52,419 bases of DNA. Origin: Candidatus Omnitrophota bacterium. Its GTDB lineage: Bacteria > Omnitrophota > Gorgyraeia > Gygaellales > Profunditerraquicolaceae. The stretch lies in the NCBI GenBank assembly GCA_018895075.1, contig JAHIOW010000008.1, forward strand, positions 1-52,419, read 5' to 3'. Under the pieces are notes generated by a model. It saw only the letters and a program-made list of their open reading frames with translations, was not told where the DNA came from and made no database searches. Of this stretch, positions 42,021 through 51,351 are shown one piece after another. How positions within the stretch are numbered: position 1 is the first letter of the stretch; every line of letters starts with the position of its first letter. Made by a program: the position numbers and the translations under genes.

Positions 42021-42453
42021 ACAGAGAACAGAGTACAGATTACAGTAAAAGATGGAAGATAAAAATTCTGTTTTTGACTTTGAAAAATTAAAGGTTTATC
42101 AAAAAGCACTTGATTTTATAGATAAGATATTTGAGATTTGTAAAAACTTACCTCGTGAATATAAGTATTCTTTAGGAGATAATTTATTAAGAGCAGGTTT
42201 ATCAATAGCAAATAATTTGGCTGAAGGTAATGGAAAAAAATCCAAAAGAGAAAAACAGCGTTATTTTGGTATATCCTTAGATTCAACAAGAGAATGTATT
42301 TCGGTATTTAATGTTTTCAAAAGACAGAAGTTAATTACAAATGATAGATTTTTAGAAATTCGTTCAGATAGCAGAGAAATTACAGGTATGATTTATAATT
42401 TAATCGGTTCTTTAGCCTAGCCTGTCTTCTGTTTTCTGTACTCTGTTATCTGT
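42021..42453. mobile_element. Inverted-repeat cassette carrying a four-helix-bundle gene
   Basis: The gene at 42052-42420 is flanked by inverted repeats of 25 bases: left 42021-42045 (ACAGAGAACAGAGTACAG...) and right 42429-42453. When inverted they agree at 22 of 25 positions. The left repeat ends seven bases before the ATG and the right begins nine bases after the stop. Such tight framing, and AT-rich composition unlike the neighbours, suggest the gene and its ends move as one unit. No transposase is encoded. Confidence 0.7.
42052..42420 (+). CDS. Four-helix-bundle protein (S23 / 23S rRNA intervening-sequence type)
   Basis: 122 residues. The pattern FDFEKLKVYQKALDFIDKIFEICKNLP...YSLGDNLLRAGLSIANNLAEGNGKKSKREKQRYFGISLDSTRECISV is the four-helix-bundle family first seen inside 23S rRNA intervening sequences and related to the Avd accessory protein of diversity-generating retroelements. 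Members are pentameric and nucleic-acid binding. Here there is no reverse transcriptase, variable repeat or rRNA gene. It is enclosed by inverted repeats and inserted between the Nif3-like gene and dnaG. Confidence 0.88.
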   Translation: MEDKNSVFDFEKLKVYQKALDFIDKIFEICKNLPREYKYSLGDNLLRAGLSIANNLAEGNGKKSKREKQRYFGISLDSTRECISVFNVFKRQKLITNDRFLEIRSDSREITGMIYNLIGSLA

Positions 42454-42478
42454 AATCCAATACTATAGAGATATAAAC

Positions 42479-45430
42479 ATGGCCGGTCGTATACCAGAAA
42501 ATATATTAGAGGATATATTAAGCCGGGTAGATATCGCGGAGGTAATCTCCAGTTATATACCCTTGAAGCGCGCCGGGAGAAATTTTAAGGCCTGTTGCCC
42601 TTTTCATCATGAGAAGACGCCTTCTTTTATGGTCTCGCCTGAGCGTCAGATTTATCATTGCTTCGGATGTTTTCCCGCAGGTTCTTTAATAAAAACAGAA
42701 AAAGGCTTTCATAGAATTGAAGATGTACAAGTAGGGCAAATGGCTCTTACTCATCGTGGTAGATTTAAACCTGTTATAAGAACTTTATGGAGACCTTATA
42801 ATGGAGAATTAATAGAGGTATATACAAGAAAGTCTAGTTTCCCTGTAACTGTGACTGCGGATCACGAAATTTTTGCTATAAAAACAGAAAATTGTAAGTA
42901 CAAATCTAGAGAAAATAGAATATGTCAGTGGCGATGTAAGTTATATTGTCCGGAAAAGTTTTTCAAAAAATATAAGATACAACAATTACCAGCTAGACAA
43001 CTGACCCTTAACGATTATTTGTTATATCCAATTAATAAAAAAATAAACAACATTAAATTTATAGATTTAAATAAATACTATAACCGCAAAATTAGTAACT
43101 TCGGCCCAGATATAAAATCTATCCCTACAAAAATAGAAATTGGCGAAAGATTTTTAAAATTAATAGGATATTGGATAGCTGAAGGTAGCAATCATCGGGC
43201 TTATATTAGATTTAGCTTGGGTGGCCATGAAAGAAAATTTGCTGAGGAAGTAAAGAGACTCATTGAAGATATTTTCAACATTAAGACCGCCATTCATATT
43301 AGAAAGATTGGGAAAAGCGGGATAGAGGTAACCGCATGTAATTCAAAATTGGCTAATATTTTTGAGAATCTTTGTGGAAAATTGGCAGAAAATAAACATA
43401 TTCCATTTGAATTGCAAGATTTACCTCCTTTGAGTCAAAGAATAATTCTGGATGCTGTTTTTAAGGGAGATGGTTATACCGGTAAAATCAACAAATCTAA
43501 AACAAATAGAGAATTTAAAGCTATTACTACTGTATCTTTAGTTTTAGCGGAGCAGTTAAAAGATATCTTATTACGGCTCGGTGTTTCTCCTACTTTTAGT
43601 ATTGAGAAAGAAAAGGTAGATAAAAATAAGGTAAATCATAAAATGGCCTATACTATCTCATGGCAAGAAAATATTAGATTGCATTTTTCAGATATTACTC
43701 AAATTGACAATATTTTTTATCAAACCTTGCCAATTAAAAAAATTATAAAGAAAAAGTTTTCAGGAAATGTATATAATTTGACAGTAGCAGAAGATCATTC
43801 TTATACAACACCCAATTTTGTTGTTGGAAATTGCGGAAAAGGAGGGAATGCCTTCAATTTTCTGATGGAGTATGAACGCATGGAGTTTCTTGAGGCAGTC
43901 CAGACCCTGGCAAAAAAATGCGGTGTTTCCCTGCCAGAGGCGCAAAGACAGGACGCGCAGACTACAAGTCTTTATACGCAACTTTATAAAATAAATGAAT
44001 TAGCGGCTTTGTTTTATAGGAATACCTTGAATTCTCAAAATGGCCAGGAGGCAAAAGATTATCTCTTAAAACGGGGCGTAAAAGAAGAGAGTATGAAATT
44101 ATTCCAGTTGGGTTTTGCTGAGGATAAATGGGATGCCTTAATAAACCATTTAAGGGCTAAAAATATAAGTCTTTCCTTACTGGAGAAGGCAGGTTTAATT
44201 TTGGCTAAGGAAGGCGGCGGCTACTATGACCGATTTCGCCAGCGTATTGTCTTTGCGATATTGGATATGAAATCAAGGCACCTTGGTTTTGGCGCCAGGT
44301 TTCTTTCGGCTCATCCGGGCGCGGATAATAATTTAGCCAAATACATCAATTCGCCGGAGACGTTCATATACAGCAAGGGAAGGCACCTCTATGGATTGAA
44401 TTTTGCCAAAGAGGCCATTAAAGAGTTTGATTATGTAGTGATCGTGGAAGGTTATCTAGATTTTATCCTTCCTTTTCAGGAAGGTTTTAAAAACATTGTC
44501 GCCTCGCTTGGCACAGCCTTTACCACAGAGCAGGCACGACTTATAAAACGCTATACACATAATGTGGTGATGGTCTATGACGCAGACAAGGCCGGGGAAC
44601 TGGCTACTTTAAGGACATTAGATATATTTATTGAAGAAGGGATGGATGTGCGGGTTGTTTCTTTACCAGAAGGTTTTGACCCTGACCTATTCGTGCGCAA
44701 ACAGGGCATCGAAGATTTTAAAGAAAAGATTAAAAGGGGAGAAAACCTGTTTGACTATAAATTGAGAATCTTAAAATCGCGCTACAACCCTAAAGATATA
44801 GAGGGTAAGGCCAAGATTTCTCAAGAGATACTTCTGACCATAAACAAATTTAAGAACGCGGTTTTAAAATCCGAATATATCAAGAAACTGGCGCAGGATT
44901 TACGCCTAGAAGAAGATGCCTTATTACAGGAATTAAAGAAGATAAAAGAAGAAAGGCCGTATCCGGGCTTAAATCAGGCAGCGCCCAAGAAACTGAATAT
45001 AAATCCTGCAGAGAGGTTATTGATAAAGTTAATGTTAGAAGAGAGAGAACTTATTGAGCGTATAAGAGAGAGCGTTGAGCCCGGGGACTTTCAGGATGCA
45101 AGAATTTCCAGGGTGGTAGCAATAATGTTTGAGCTTATGGAGCAAGGGAAAAAAATAGAGCCCAGTATTTTAATAAATTATTTTGACGACGAGGATATTC
45201 TACAGGTTATCTCTGAGTCGGCTTTGCTGCCTGAGGTATCCAGCCAAGATAGAGAAAGGATAGTAGGGGATTGTATACAGCGCCTGAAGAGTTCAAGATT
45301 GGCCTTTAAAAGGCAGCGCCTGCAAGAGGAGATAAAGACAGCCGAAAGTTTGGGTGACGAGCAGAGACTAGATAGCCTCAAACAGGAATTTAACCTTTTA
45401 ATTAAAATGAAGCCCAAACTTACGGAATAA
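42479..45430 (+). CDS. dnaG: DNA primase interrupted by an intein
   Basis: Makes RNA primers for replication. 983 residues as encoded, 595 after removal of a 388-residue intein, which is a normal DnaG length. N-terminal CHC2 zinc domain: C40, H43, C61 and the final cysteine, which is C452 after the intein. Then FNFLMEYERMEFLEAVQTLAKK, a core domain with GFGARFLS, the TOPRIM acid motif VVIVEGYLDFI and VMVYDADKAGELATLRTL, and a C-terminal helicase-interaction domain. The N-terminal MAGRIPENILEDILSRVDIAEVI sets the start. No strong ribosome site. Precedes rpoD as in the classic macromolecular synthesis operon. Confidence 0.96.
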   Translation: MAGRIPENILEDILSRVDIAEVISSYIPLKRAGRNFKACCPFHHEKTPSFMVSPERQIYHCFGCFPAGSLIKTEKGFHRIEDVQVGQMALTHRGRFKPVIRTLWRPYNGELIEVYTRKSSFPVTVTADHEIFAIKTENCKYKSRENRICQWRCKLYCPEKFFKKYKIQQLPARQLTLNDYLLYPINKKINNIKFIDLNKYYNRKISNFGPDIKSIPTKIEIGERFLKLIGYWIAEGSNHRAYIRFSLGGHERKFAEEVKRLIEDIFNIKTAIHIRKIGKSGIEVTACNSKLANIFENLCGKLAENKHIPFELQDLPPLSQRIILDAVFKGDGYTGKINKSKTNREFKAITTVSLVLAEQLKDILLRLGVSPTFSIEKEKVDKNKVNHKMAYTISWQENIRLHFSDITQIDNIFYQTLPIKKIIKKKFSGNVYNLTVAEDHSYTTPNFVVGNCGKGGNAFNFLMEYERMEFLEAVQTLAKKCGVSLPEAQRQDAQTTSLYTQLYKINELAALFYRNTLNSQNGQEAKDYLLKRGVKEESMKLFQLGFAEDKWDALINHLRAKNISLSLLEKAGLILAKEGGGYYDRFRQRIVFAILDMKSRHLGFGARFLSAHPGADNNLAKYINSPETFIYSKGRHLYGLNFAKEAIKEFDYVVIVEGYLDFILPFQEGFKNIVASLGTAFTTEQARLIKRYTHNVVMVYDADKAGELATLRTLDIFIEEGMDVRVVSLPEGFDPDLFVRKQGIEDFKEKIKRGENLFDYKLRILKSRYNPKDIEGKAKISQEILLTINKFKNAVLKSEYIKKLAQDLRLEEDALLQELKKIKEERPYPGLNQAAPKKLNINPAERLLIKLMLEERELIERIRESVEPGDFQDARISRVVAIMFELMEQGKKIEPSILINYFDDEDILQVISESALLPEVSSQDRERIVGDCIQRLKSSRLAFKRQRLQEEIKTAESLGDEQRLDSLKQEFNLLIKMKPKLTE
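42668..43831 (+). mobile_element. Intein with LAGLIDADG-type homing endonuclease in DnaG
   Basis: 388 residues (C64 to N451 of the precursor). N-terminal splice block CFPAGSLIKTEKGFHRIEDVQVG; block B VTVTADHEIFAI with the T-x-x-H motif; two endonuclease motifs LIGYWIAEG (228-236) and LDAVFKGDG (324-332) with acidic residues; C-terminal block VYNLTVAEDHSYTTPNFVVGN followed by the +1 cysteine. The residue before the final Asn is Gly, where most inteins have His. Base composition is much more AT-rich than the surrounding dnaG, indicating recent arrival. The precise join is YHCFG / CGKGGNAF. Confidence 0.95.
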
Positions 45431-45546
45431 AATGAACGTAAGTTTGTGGCTGAATTTTACCCTTGACATCTTTGATGTCAAGGGTCAATTCGCAGACGCT
45501 TCGCTATAACTTACGTCGCTTACGCTCCATAAGTTATCTACTCATT
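45431..45546. repeat. Multi-hairpin intergenic element, copy C
   Basis: Starts AATGAACGTAAGTTT right after the dnaG stop. The end of dnaG (AACTTACG) pairs with CGTAAGTT. Next come CCCTTGACATC/GATGTCAAGGG (11 bp), the AATTCGCAGACGCT segment shared with copy A, and a stem ATAACTTACG / CATAAGTTAT around TCGCTTACGCTC, ending CTCATT. The TTGACA here is part of a hairpin and has no -10 at the right distance. No gene. Confidence 0.75.
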
Positions 45547-45552
45547 GAAGAG

Positions 45553-47094
45553 ATGAAAAAAAGGATTATGAAGAAAAAAGAATATACCAAGAAAGACGTA
45601 GAAAAGATTATTGCCGTGGGCAGAAAGAAAGGATACCTTACCTATGATGAGGTAAATAACCTTTTGCCTGAAGATTTATACTCCTCAGAAGATATTGACC
45701 AGATCTTTGAGTTGCTCGGCAGCGAAGATATACAGATTGTAGAGAATGAAGCTGAGGGAGAGGCAGAAAAACCAAGCCGCACGCTTAAAGAGGGCCTGCT
45801 GAATGAACAGTTAAAAACAGAGGCAAGATTCCTTCCCCTGGATGACCCGGTAAAGATGTATCTTAAGCAGATGGGCTCTATACCCTTACTTTCCCGCAAA
45901 GATGAGATAGAGTTAGCTAAAAAGATAGAAGAGGCAGAGGAGAATTTTAAGCGGGCAGCCTTGAGCACAAAATTCAGCCGTAACCAGGTTATATCTTTAG
46001 CCAATGATATATTAGAAGATAGGGTGAATTTAGAAGATGTGATAAAAGAAGAGATTAAGCTAAAGAAGAGCAATGCCCTAAAAAAAATCAGAAGAATCAC
46101 CGAGCGCCTGAAGTATACACGCAGTAATGCCAAGAGCCTCCAACTTCTCTTGCAGTTTAATTTTGTTACTTCGGTAATTGAGGCGGCTGTGCGCAGGCTG
46201 AGCAATCTGGTTAGAGAATTGGATTATATAAAACGGCATAAGAGGCGCAATCTTTCCCGCAGGCGCGCGATATTAAAGCGGCTTGCTGAGCCGTATCTTA
46301 AGATAAAAGAGCAGATAAAATTGATTAGATACACGCACATAAAGTTTAACCGCGCTAAAAAACGGCTGGTAGAGGCAAACTTAAGGCTGGTAGTCAGTAT
46401 CGCTAAAAAATACACAAATAGGGGCCTGTCCTTTTTGGATTTGATTCAGGAAGGCAATATCGGGCTGATGCGCGCGGTGGAGAAATTTGAATATAAGAGA
46501 GGTTATAAATTCTCTACCTACGCTACCTGGTGGATAAGGCAGGCGATAACCCGTTCTATTGCCGACCAGGCGCGGATTATCAGAATCCCGGTGCATATGA
46601 CTGAGACCATAAATAAGATAATCCGGTTCTCCCGTATCTTTGTCCAGGAAAATGGCCGCGAGCCGGTTCCTGAAGAGATTTCCCACAAGATGAAGTTGCC
46701 TCAAGATAAGGTAAAGGCAATATTAAAGATTGCCCAGGAGCCGATTTCTCTACAGATGCCTATAGGAGACGAAGGCGATACGCATTTCGGAGATTTTATC
46801 CAGGATAAAAAAGCGGTTTCTCCGGCTAATGAGACAGTGCGCACGATGCTGAAGGAGGAGATAAATTCTGCCTTAAACACCTTGACGCTGAGAGAAAAAA
46901 AGATACTGGTCCTGCGTTTTGGGGTAATTGACGGTTCTGCGCGTACGCTGGAGGAAGTAGGCAATGTCTTTAAGGTAACAAGGGAGAGAGTACGCCAGAT
47001 TGAAGCCAAGGCCTTAAAAAAACTAAGGCACCCCACCCGCTCCCGCAGGTTGCGCAATTTTCTCGACCTAACCCTCACCCACCAGAGAGAATAA
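45553..47094 (+). CDS. rpoD: Primary RNA polymerase sigma factor
   Basis: Housekeeping sigma-70. Start placed at ATG 45553 ([20 protein letters not shown]); the second ATG at 45568 is possible, and the longer frame runs through the repeat. Region 1.1 about residues 8-60, region 1.2 [29 protein letters not shown], region 2 [38 protein letters not shown], then [20 protein letters not shown] (2.4), region 3 and region 4 [11 protein letters not shown] with [26 protein letters not shown]. 513 residues. This factor fits the TTGACA/TATAAT boxes seen throughout the window. Confidence 0.96.
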   Translation: MKKRIMKKKEYTKKDVEKIIAVGRKKGYLTYDEVNNLLPEDLYSSEDIDQIFELLGSEDIQIVENEAEGEAEKPSRTLKEGLLNEQLKTEARFLPLDDPVKMYLKQMGSIPLLSRKDEIELAKKIEEAEENFKRAALSTKFSRNQVISLANDILEDRVNLEDVIKEEIKLKKSNALKKIRRITERLKYTRSNAKSLQLLLQFNFVTSVIEAAVRRLSNLVRELDYIKRHKRRNLSRRRAILKRLAEPYLKIKEQIKLIRYTHIKFNRAKKRLVEANLRLVVSIAKKYTNRGLSFLDLIQEGNIGLMRAVEKFEYKRGYKFSTYATWWIRQAITRSIADQARIIRIPVHMTETINKIIRFSRIFVQENGREPVPEEISHKMKLPQDKVKAILKIAQEPISLQMPIGDEGDTHFGDFIQDKKAVSPANETVRTMLKEEINSALNTLTLREKKILVLRFGVIDGSARTLEEVGNVFKVTRERVRQIEAKALKKLRHPTRSRRLRNFLDLTLTHQRE

Positions 47095-47121
47095 TAGCGT
47101 CCTCAAAAATACAAAAATAGG

Positions 47122-47150
47122 TTGAAAAAGGTTTTTATTTGCTGTAAAAT
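47122..47150 (+). promoter_or_regulatory. Promoter of the second pseudopilus locus
   Basis: TTGAAA (47122-47127), 17-base spacer, TAAAAT (47145-47150). The ATG at 47160 is nine bases further on, with no Shine-Dalgarno site, so the mRNA is predicted to be leaderless. Confidence 0.65.
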
Positions 47151-47159
47151 AAGAAACTT

Positions 47160-48182
47160 ATGACTATCGTTAATTTTACCCGCCAACTCTATAATCTCTT
47201 AAAAGCAGGCATCCCGCTGCTGAAGGCCTTGCAGATTATCTGTTCCCAGTTGCCCGGCGGCAGGTTCAGGGACGATATCGAGAAGGTAATCCTGGATATT
47301 CAGGAAGGCAGGAGCCTTTCTGATGCCTTAACTTCTGCAGGGCGCTTCTTCTCTTTATTTTATATCAATATGATTAAGGCCGCAGAGGCAAGCGGCAATT
47401 TAGTAGGAATGTTTAAGGAACTCTCGCAGGATTTTACCCGCCAGCGCCGCATTAACCGTCAGGTCCAGGCTGCCTTTATGTATCCTGTGCTGGTCTTAAT
47501 TATCGCCATAACCATACTCACAATATTACTGGTTTTCATTATACCGATATTTGTGAGGATATTTGAGGATTTAGGGGGCCAATTGCCTCCAGCCACAGTA
47601 TTTCTTATTGGCCTAAGCAGATTCCTGACTCATCGGGGTTGGTTATTTTTAGTTTTGCTCGCAGCCACAGGTGCAGCAGCTATTTTTCTTTCCCGCAAGC
47701 CCCAGGGCAGATACCTGCTCAATAATCTCGCCTGGCACATACCGTTATTTGGCAAGATAGCCAAGACCGTGCATATAGGCAGGTTCTGCCGGATGTTAGG
47801 GACATTGCTTTCTTCGGGGATAAATCTGGTAAGGGCCCTGGAGGTATTAGGGGACACCAGCACCGCGGTATTGCTGGAGGCGGCTATCTCTGATATCAGG
47901 CTTAAGGTTGAGCAGGGAGCCAGCCTTTCCGAATCCATGGAGGAAACCGGTTTATTTCCCCTGACCTTAGTGAAGATGGCCCAGATAGGAGAGGAGAGCG
48001 GAAAGATTGCCGATTTATTTTTAGATGCCGCCGAGGATTACGAAGAAGAGGTCTCCTTTGCTGTGAGCGGGTTCTTGTCCCTGCTTGAACCGGTCTTGAT
48101 TGTGATTATGGGTGTCATCGTAGGATTTATTGTCGTGGCTTTATTTTTCCCCATCTTTACCATGAGCACCCTAATCCAATAA
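47160..48182 (+). CDS. GspF/PilC-like platform protein, second copy
   Basis: 340 residues with two GspF domains: NFTRQLYNLLKAGIPLLKALQII and GRFCRMLGTLLSSGINLVRALEVL. Membrane helices include YPVLVLIIAITILTILLVFIIPIFVRIFEDL and LIVIMGVIVGFIVVALFFPIFTMSTLIQ. It lacks the N-terminal domain of about 65 residues found in the 32132 copy, so it binds its ATPase differently or shares PilB. Starts a separate locus with GspI- and GspK-like genes, pointing to a type II secretion or second pilus machine. Confidence 0.92.
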   Translation: MTIVNFTRQLYNLLKAGIPLLKALQIICSQLPGGRFRDDIEKVILDIQEGRSLSDALTSAGRFFSLFYINMIKAAEASGNLVGMFKELSQDFTRQRRINRQVQAAFMYPVLVLIIAITILTILLVFIIPIFVRIFEDLGGQLPPATVFLIGLSRFLTHRGWLFLVLLAATGAAAIFLSRKPQGRYLLNNLAWHIPLFGKIAKTVHIGRFCRMLGTLLSSGINLVRALEVLGDTSTAVLLEAAISDIRLKVEQGASLSESMEETGLFPLTLVKMAQIGEESGKIADLFLDAAEDYEEEVSFAVSGFLSLLEPVLIVIMGVIVGFIVVALFFPIFTMSTLIQ

Positions 48183-48207
48183 TTCTTAGCAACTAACAGC
48201 TGTCCTT

Positions 48208-48567
48208 ATGTTTAAATGTAAAAGAGGGTTTTCTTTAGTTGAGATCCTGGTATCTTTAGCGGTCCTGGGCATAGGGCTGGTTTTTGTGTTTACTATCTTT
48301 CCCTTGAGCTGGCAATCCTTTGCTTATAGCCGTAAATTAAATGAAGTCTCTATTTTCGCCCAGAGAAAGTTAGAAGAACTAAAATCAACAGAGGCGTTTT
48401 CCCCGGGCCAGATGAGCGGAGAAGAAAAAGATATAAATTGGAATATCAGTATTAGCCCCGTACAGCCGGATGCGGATATGGATTTGTGGCATGTAGAGTT
48501 AGACCTGGAATTTTATTTTCAAGGCAGGCCGCAAAAACAGAAGTTCCTTACTTATCTGTCAAGATAA
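48208..48567 (+). CDS. GspI/PilV-like pseudopilin
   Basis: 119 residues. Leader MFKCKRG, then FSLVEILVSLAVLGIGLVFVFTIFPLSWQSFAYSRKLNEVSIFAQRKLEELKS, the GspI/PilV pattern (S-L-V-E, followed by A-x-x-x-L-E-x-L). Prepilin peptidase should cut after Gly. Twenty-five bases after the GspF-like gene. Confidence 0.85.
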   Translation: MFKCKRGFSLVEILVSLAVLGIGLVFVFTIFPLSWQSFAYSRKLNEVSIFAQRKLEELKSTEAFSPGQMSGEEKDINWNISISPVQPDADMDLWHVELDLEFYFQGRPQKQKFLTYLSR

Positions 48568-48588
48568 TATTTCAGCAATTTCAAATAT

Positions 48589-51351
48589 ATGCATACAGCC
48601 TTAAAATCATCATTGCCAAAAGCTAAAGCGCAGGGCCAAGCGCTGGTCGTGGTAGTGACTTTTCTGGCCATATTTTTTGTGGTGGGGATTGCCTTTTTTA
48701 CCCTCTCCCAGGCAGAAAGAGCAGCCAGCATCCGCCAATTGGATAGCATCCGCTGCCGCTACATTGCCGAGGCAGGTATTGCCTATGCCCAGAAGATTTT
48801 GGCTTTAGACAGAGAAGACAATCTTATTGACTCTTTGGAAGATTTATCCTTTAAGCATTTTCAGGGAGATGAAGTAGATTTAGACGGGGATGGCGAGCAG
48901 GAAAGCAGATGGTTTAATGTATTGGATTCCGCAGGCAGTATCTTTGGCAGGTTTGGCATCAGGGTTTTAGATGAGGCCGCTAAGGTTAATATCAATAGCT
49001 GTAAAGGGGAAACCCTGGAAAGACTATTTTCGCAACTGGGAATAAGTCAGGCAAAAACAGCCCTGGTCCTGGCACAGCGGCCGTTAAACGCCATAGAGCA
49101 GGCAGGCTCAATTTTAGGAAAAGAGGAATTGGCTTTGGCCAAGGATTTTATGACTATCTATTCCCGGGACTGGGAAGTAGATTTAGAAAGGCAAAGAAGA
49201 GGTTATATTAATTCTTTAAATCCCCAATTAATCTTAGAGATATTTTTAAAGCGCGGTATAGGCGCTGCCTATGAAAAAGCAGCGCTCTTAAAAGACGCCT
49301 CTGATACCGATTTGGCGCAGACCCTTTTGGATAAATTTTCGCTGAATAACCTTAAGCCTTCTGATTTATTGTCTGCAGGAGATTGGAGAAGAGTAGGTGA
49401 CTGTTATCGGGCGCCAGCAGGAGGCAGTGCGGGAGCATTTGCCTGGTCAAATTTGGCAGTGGAAGATGGTGAGTATTTCTGTTTTCTCTATGGGGAGCAG
49501 GATTCAGATATAGTAGGCGAAGTAGAAGGCCAGTATATTGCCTCTTCGGAAGGATTGGCCGATAAGGTAAAAGTCCAAGGCGGAGCGCTTACGCTTAATA
49601 TAACCCCGGCAAAGGAGGCTTCCAGTAGATTTTCCCACATTGAGCTGGTAAGTATGTATCCTAAGAACGGCCTCCAGAGAAAGATAATTGCCGCAACTGA
49701 GGCCATAGTAATCAATGAGTTAATGGTTAAGCCAATCAGAGAATTCAGTATTGACCCGATCGAGATTGGGCCTGGCGACACTGTAAAATACACCTTTTCT
49801 TCGCCACCGGGAAACTATTACCTGGTAGTTTTAGCGAAAAATCAAGGCGGTTTGGTAGGGGATGTATCTATCCTTGGCAGGAAAGGCGATAATCTCAAAG
49901 ATGGAGATTACTTTCCTTATACTGTTGAAGTTAAAAGTAATGGTTCGCTTAAATTAAGCATAAAAAATAATTCCCTGGGTAATTCTACCTTTGCCGGCAT
50001 AAGGCTCCTGCAGCAGCCGGACGGGGAATTTATTGAACTTTTAAACCTCTCCCCTGATGAAATCGACCTCAGTAATTTTTCTTTTGAGGTCTATTCAGAT
50101 GCGGGCGAAGTTATTGCCGGCTGGCCTGCAGTCCTCAAGGATACCGTGATTAAGCCCTTTCAGCATTTAACCTTTACTGTAGATAACATTGACACTTCGC
50201 CTTCGCCGGTTAAACTTAGAGGCAATGGGATTTCTTTTAAGAAAATATGGGGTTTTGAAGGCGCGGCACTTAATTTTGAAACTTCCCTTAATACCATAGA
50301 TAAAAATTTTGACCTCTTGCCTGATAACGGAGGCAGGGTAGTCTTAAAAGATGCGCAGGGAAACAGGATAGATGCTGTTGAATACCAGGGCGCAGCAGAT
50401 TCTGTGAGCCTGGAAAGGCCAGACCCTACAGCGAAAATAGATTCAGACGGGGATGGGTTTTTTGATGGCTGGTATAATTGCGAAGACGAGAAAAAAGCCA
50501 CTCCCAATTTAACTAATGAAAATATGGGAATGTATACTTATGCGGGAGAGGATTTAATTAAGCATTCACCCAGTGAGATAAAACTTTTTAACCGGCCCAT
50601 TTTGGATCCAAATGAAGTATTGCAGTTATCTTCAGGAGGACTTTGGAAAAAATTTAGTTTTTCAGATTTAACAAGAATGTGCGACTCTTTTTCCTATGAG
50701 GCAAAAACTTTAGATTTTATTGGCCATTATCTTGGCGGTGAGTTTAAAGAAAAAGATGAGCTATTTGAATCCATCCACAAAGAAGATTCGGGGATTTGGC
50801 AATTTTCTAATATACCCAGAGGAACCTATTGGTTAAAATTGGAAAGTATAAATTCAGAAGGGGCCAGGGTGCGGCTTGCCTACAGAGAAGATATAGAAAA
50901 AGAATTCGATAATTTTTCTACCCTTATTTTTTCTCATGGGAGCGCTTATTTCGGAGAGGTGCAATTGAGCCTGGGAGAAGAGGGTATTCTGCAGTTAAAA
51001 GCGATAAACGATTTAGAAAGAAAATTAATCTTAAAAAGAGCGGTCCTGGAACCGGTAACCTACAAGCCCGGCCGGATTAATGTAAATACTGCTGACGTTA
51101 AAGTCCTGCGTAGTTTATTGGATTCAGGGATGGCAGAAGAAGTATTAGAAAGCAGGCCGCTCGGTAATAAAGACCAGCGTCGATTAGGAATTGGGGAATT
51201 ACTTCTTCTAGATTCCAATTTCTTTCCTTTGCAAGACTCACTTACTGTAAAATCCGATGTCTATGAACTGCAATGCCGGGGTGAATATTCAATCCAAGCC
51301 AAGACCCCTCTATCTGTCAACATCCGCACCATAGTAGAAAGGGGTGAATAG
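48589..51351 (+). CDS. Very large GspK-like protein with lamin-tail domain
   Basis: 920 residues, about three times a normal GspK. Residues 17-42 are a pseudopilin-like helix (ALVVVVTFLAIFFVVGIAFFTLSQAE), followed by YIAEAGIAYAQKI. A helix-hairpin-helix unit begins at VNINSCKGETLERLFSQLG (133), as in GspK. A second begins at RINVNTADVKVLRSLLD (828). Between them lie beta-rich regions, including a lamin-tail-like domain: VINELMVKP (about 373), GEFIELLNLSPDEIDLSNFSFEVY, ending SVSLERPDP, then DSDGDGFFDGW, a calcium-loop-like motif (about 615). GspK caps the pseudopilus tip, so this is a large displayed tip protein (inference). Confidence 0.8.
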   Translation: MHTALKSSLPKAKAQGQALVVVVTFLAIFFVVGIAFFTLSQAERAASIRQLDSIRCRYIAEAGIAYAQKILALDREDNLIDSLEDLSFKHFQGDEVDLDGDGEQESRWFNVLDSAGSIFGRFGIRVLDEAAKVNINSCKGETLERLFSQLGISQAKTALVLAQRPLNAIEQAGSILGKEELALAKDFMTIYSRDWEVDLERQRRGYINSLNPQLILEIFLKRGIGAAYEKAALLKDASDTDLAQTLLDKFSLNNLKPSDLLSAGDWRRVGDCYRAPAGGSAGAFAWSNLAVEDGEYFCFLYGEQDSDIVGEVEGQYIASSEGLADKVKVQGGALTLNITPAKEASSRFSHIELVSMYPKNGLQRKIIAATEAIVINELMVKPIREFSIDPIEIGPGDTVKYTFSSPPGNYYLVVLAKNQGGLVGDVSILGRKGDNLKDGDYFPYTVEVKSNGSLKLSIKNNSLGNSTFAGIRLLQQPDGEFIELLNLSPDEIDLSNFSFEVYSDAGEVIAGWPAVLKDTVIKPFQHLTFTVDNIDTSPSPVKLRGNGISFKKIWGFEGAALNFETSLNTIDKNFDLLPDNGGRVVLKDAQGNRIDAVEYQGAADSVSLERPDPTAKIDSDGDGFFDGWYNCEDEKKATPNLTNENMGMYTYAGEDLIKHSPSEIKLFNRPILDPNEVLQLSSGGLWKKFSFSDLTRMCDSFSYEAKTLDFIGHYLGGEFKEKDELFESIHKEDSGIWQFSNIPRGTYWLKLESINSEGARVRLAYREDIEKEFDNFSTLIFSHGSAYFGEVQLSLGEEGILQLKAINDLERKLILKRAVLEPVTYKPGRINVNTADVKVLRSLLDSGMAEEVLESRPLGNKDQRRLGIGELLLLDSNFFPLQDSLTVKSDVYELQCRGEYSIQAKTPLSVNIRTIVERGE

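Noticed and set aside
42052-42420. Diversity-generating retroelement because of the Avd-like protein
   Set aside because: No reverse transcriptase, template repeat or variable repeat is present in the window.
45463-45468. TTGACA as an rpoD promoter
   Set aside because: It is one arm of an 11-bp hairpin and no -10 box stands 16-18 bases downstream.
45463-45552. N-terminal extension of RpoD from a TTG
   Set aside because: The extension is encoded by the intergenic hairpin element and does not resemble any sigma factor.
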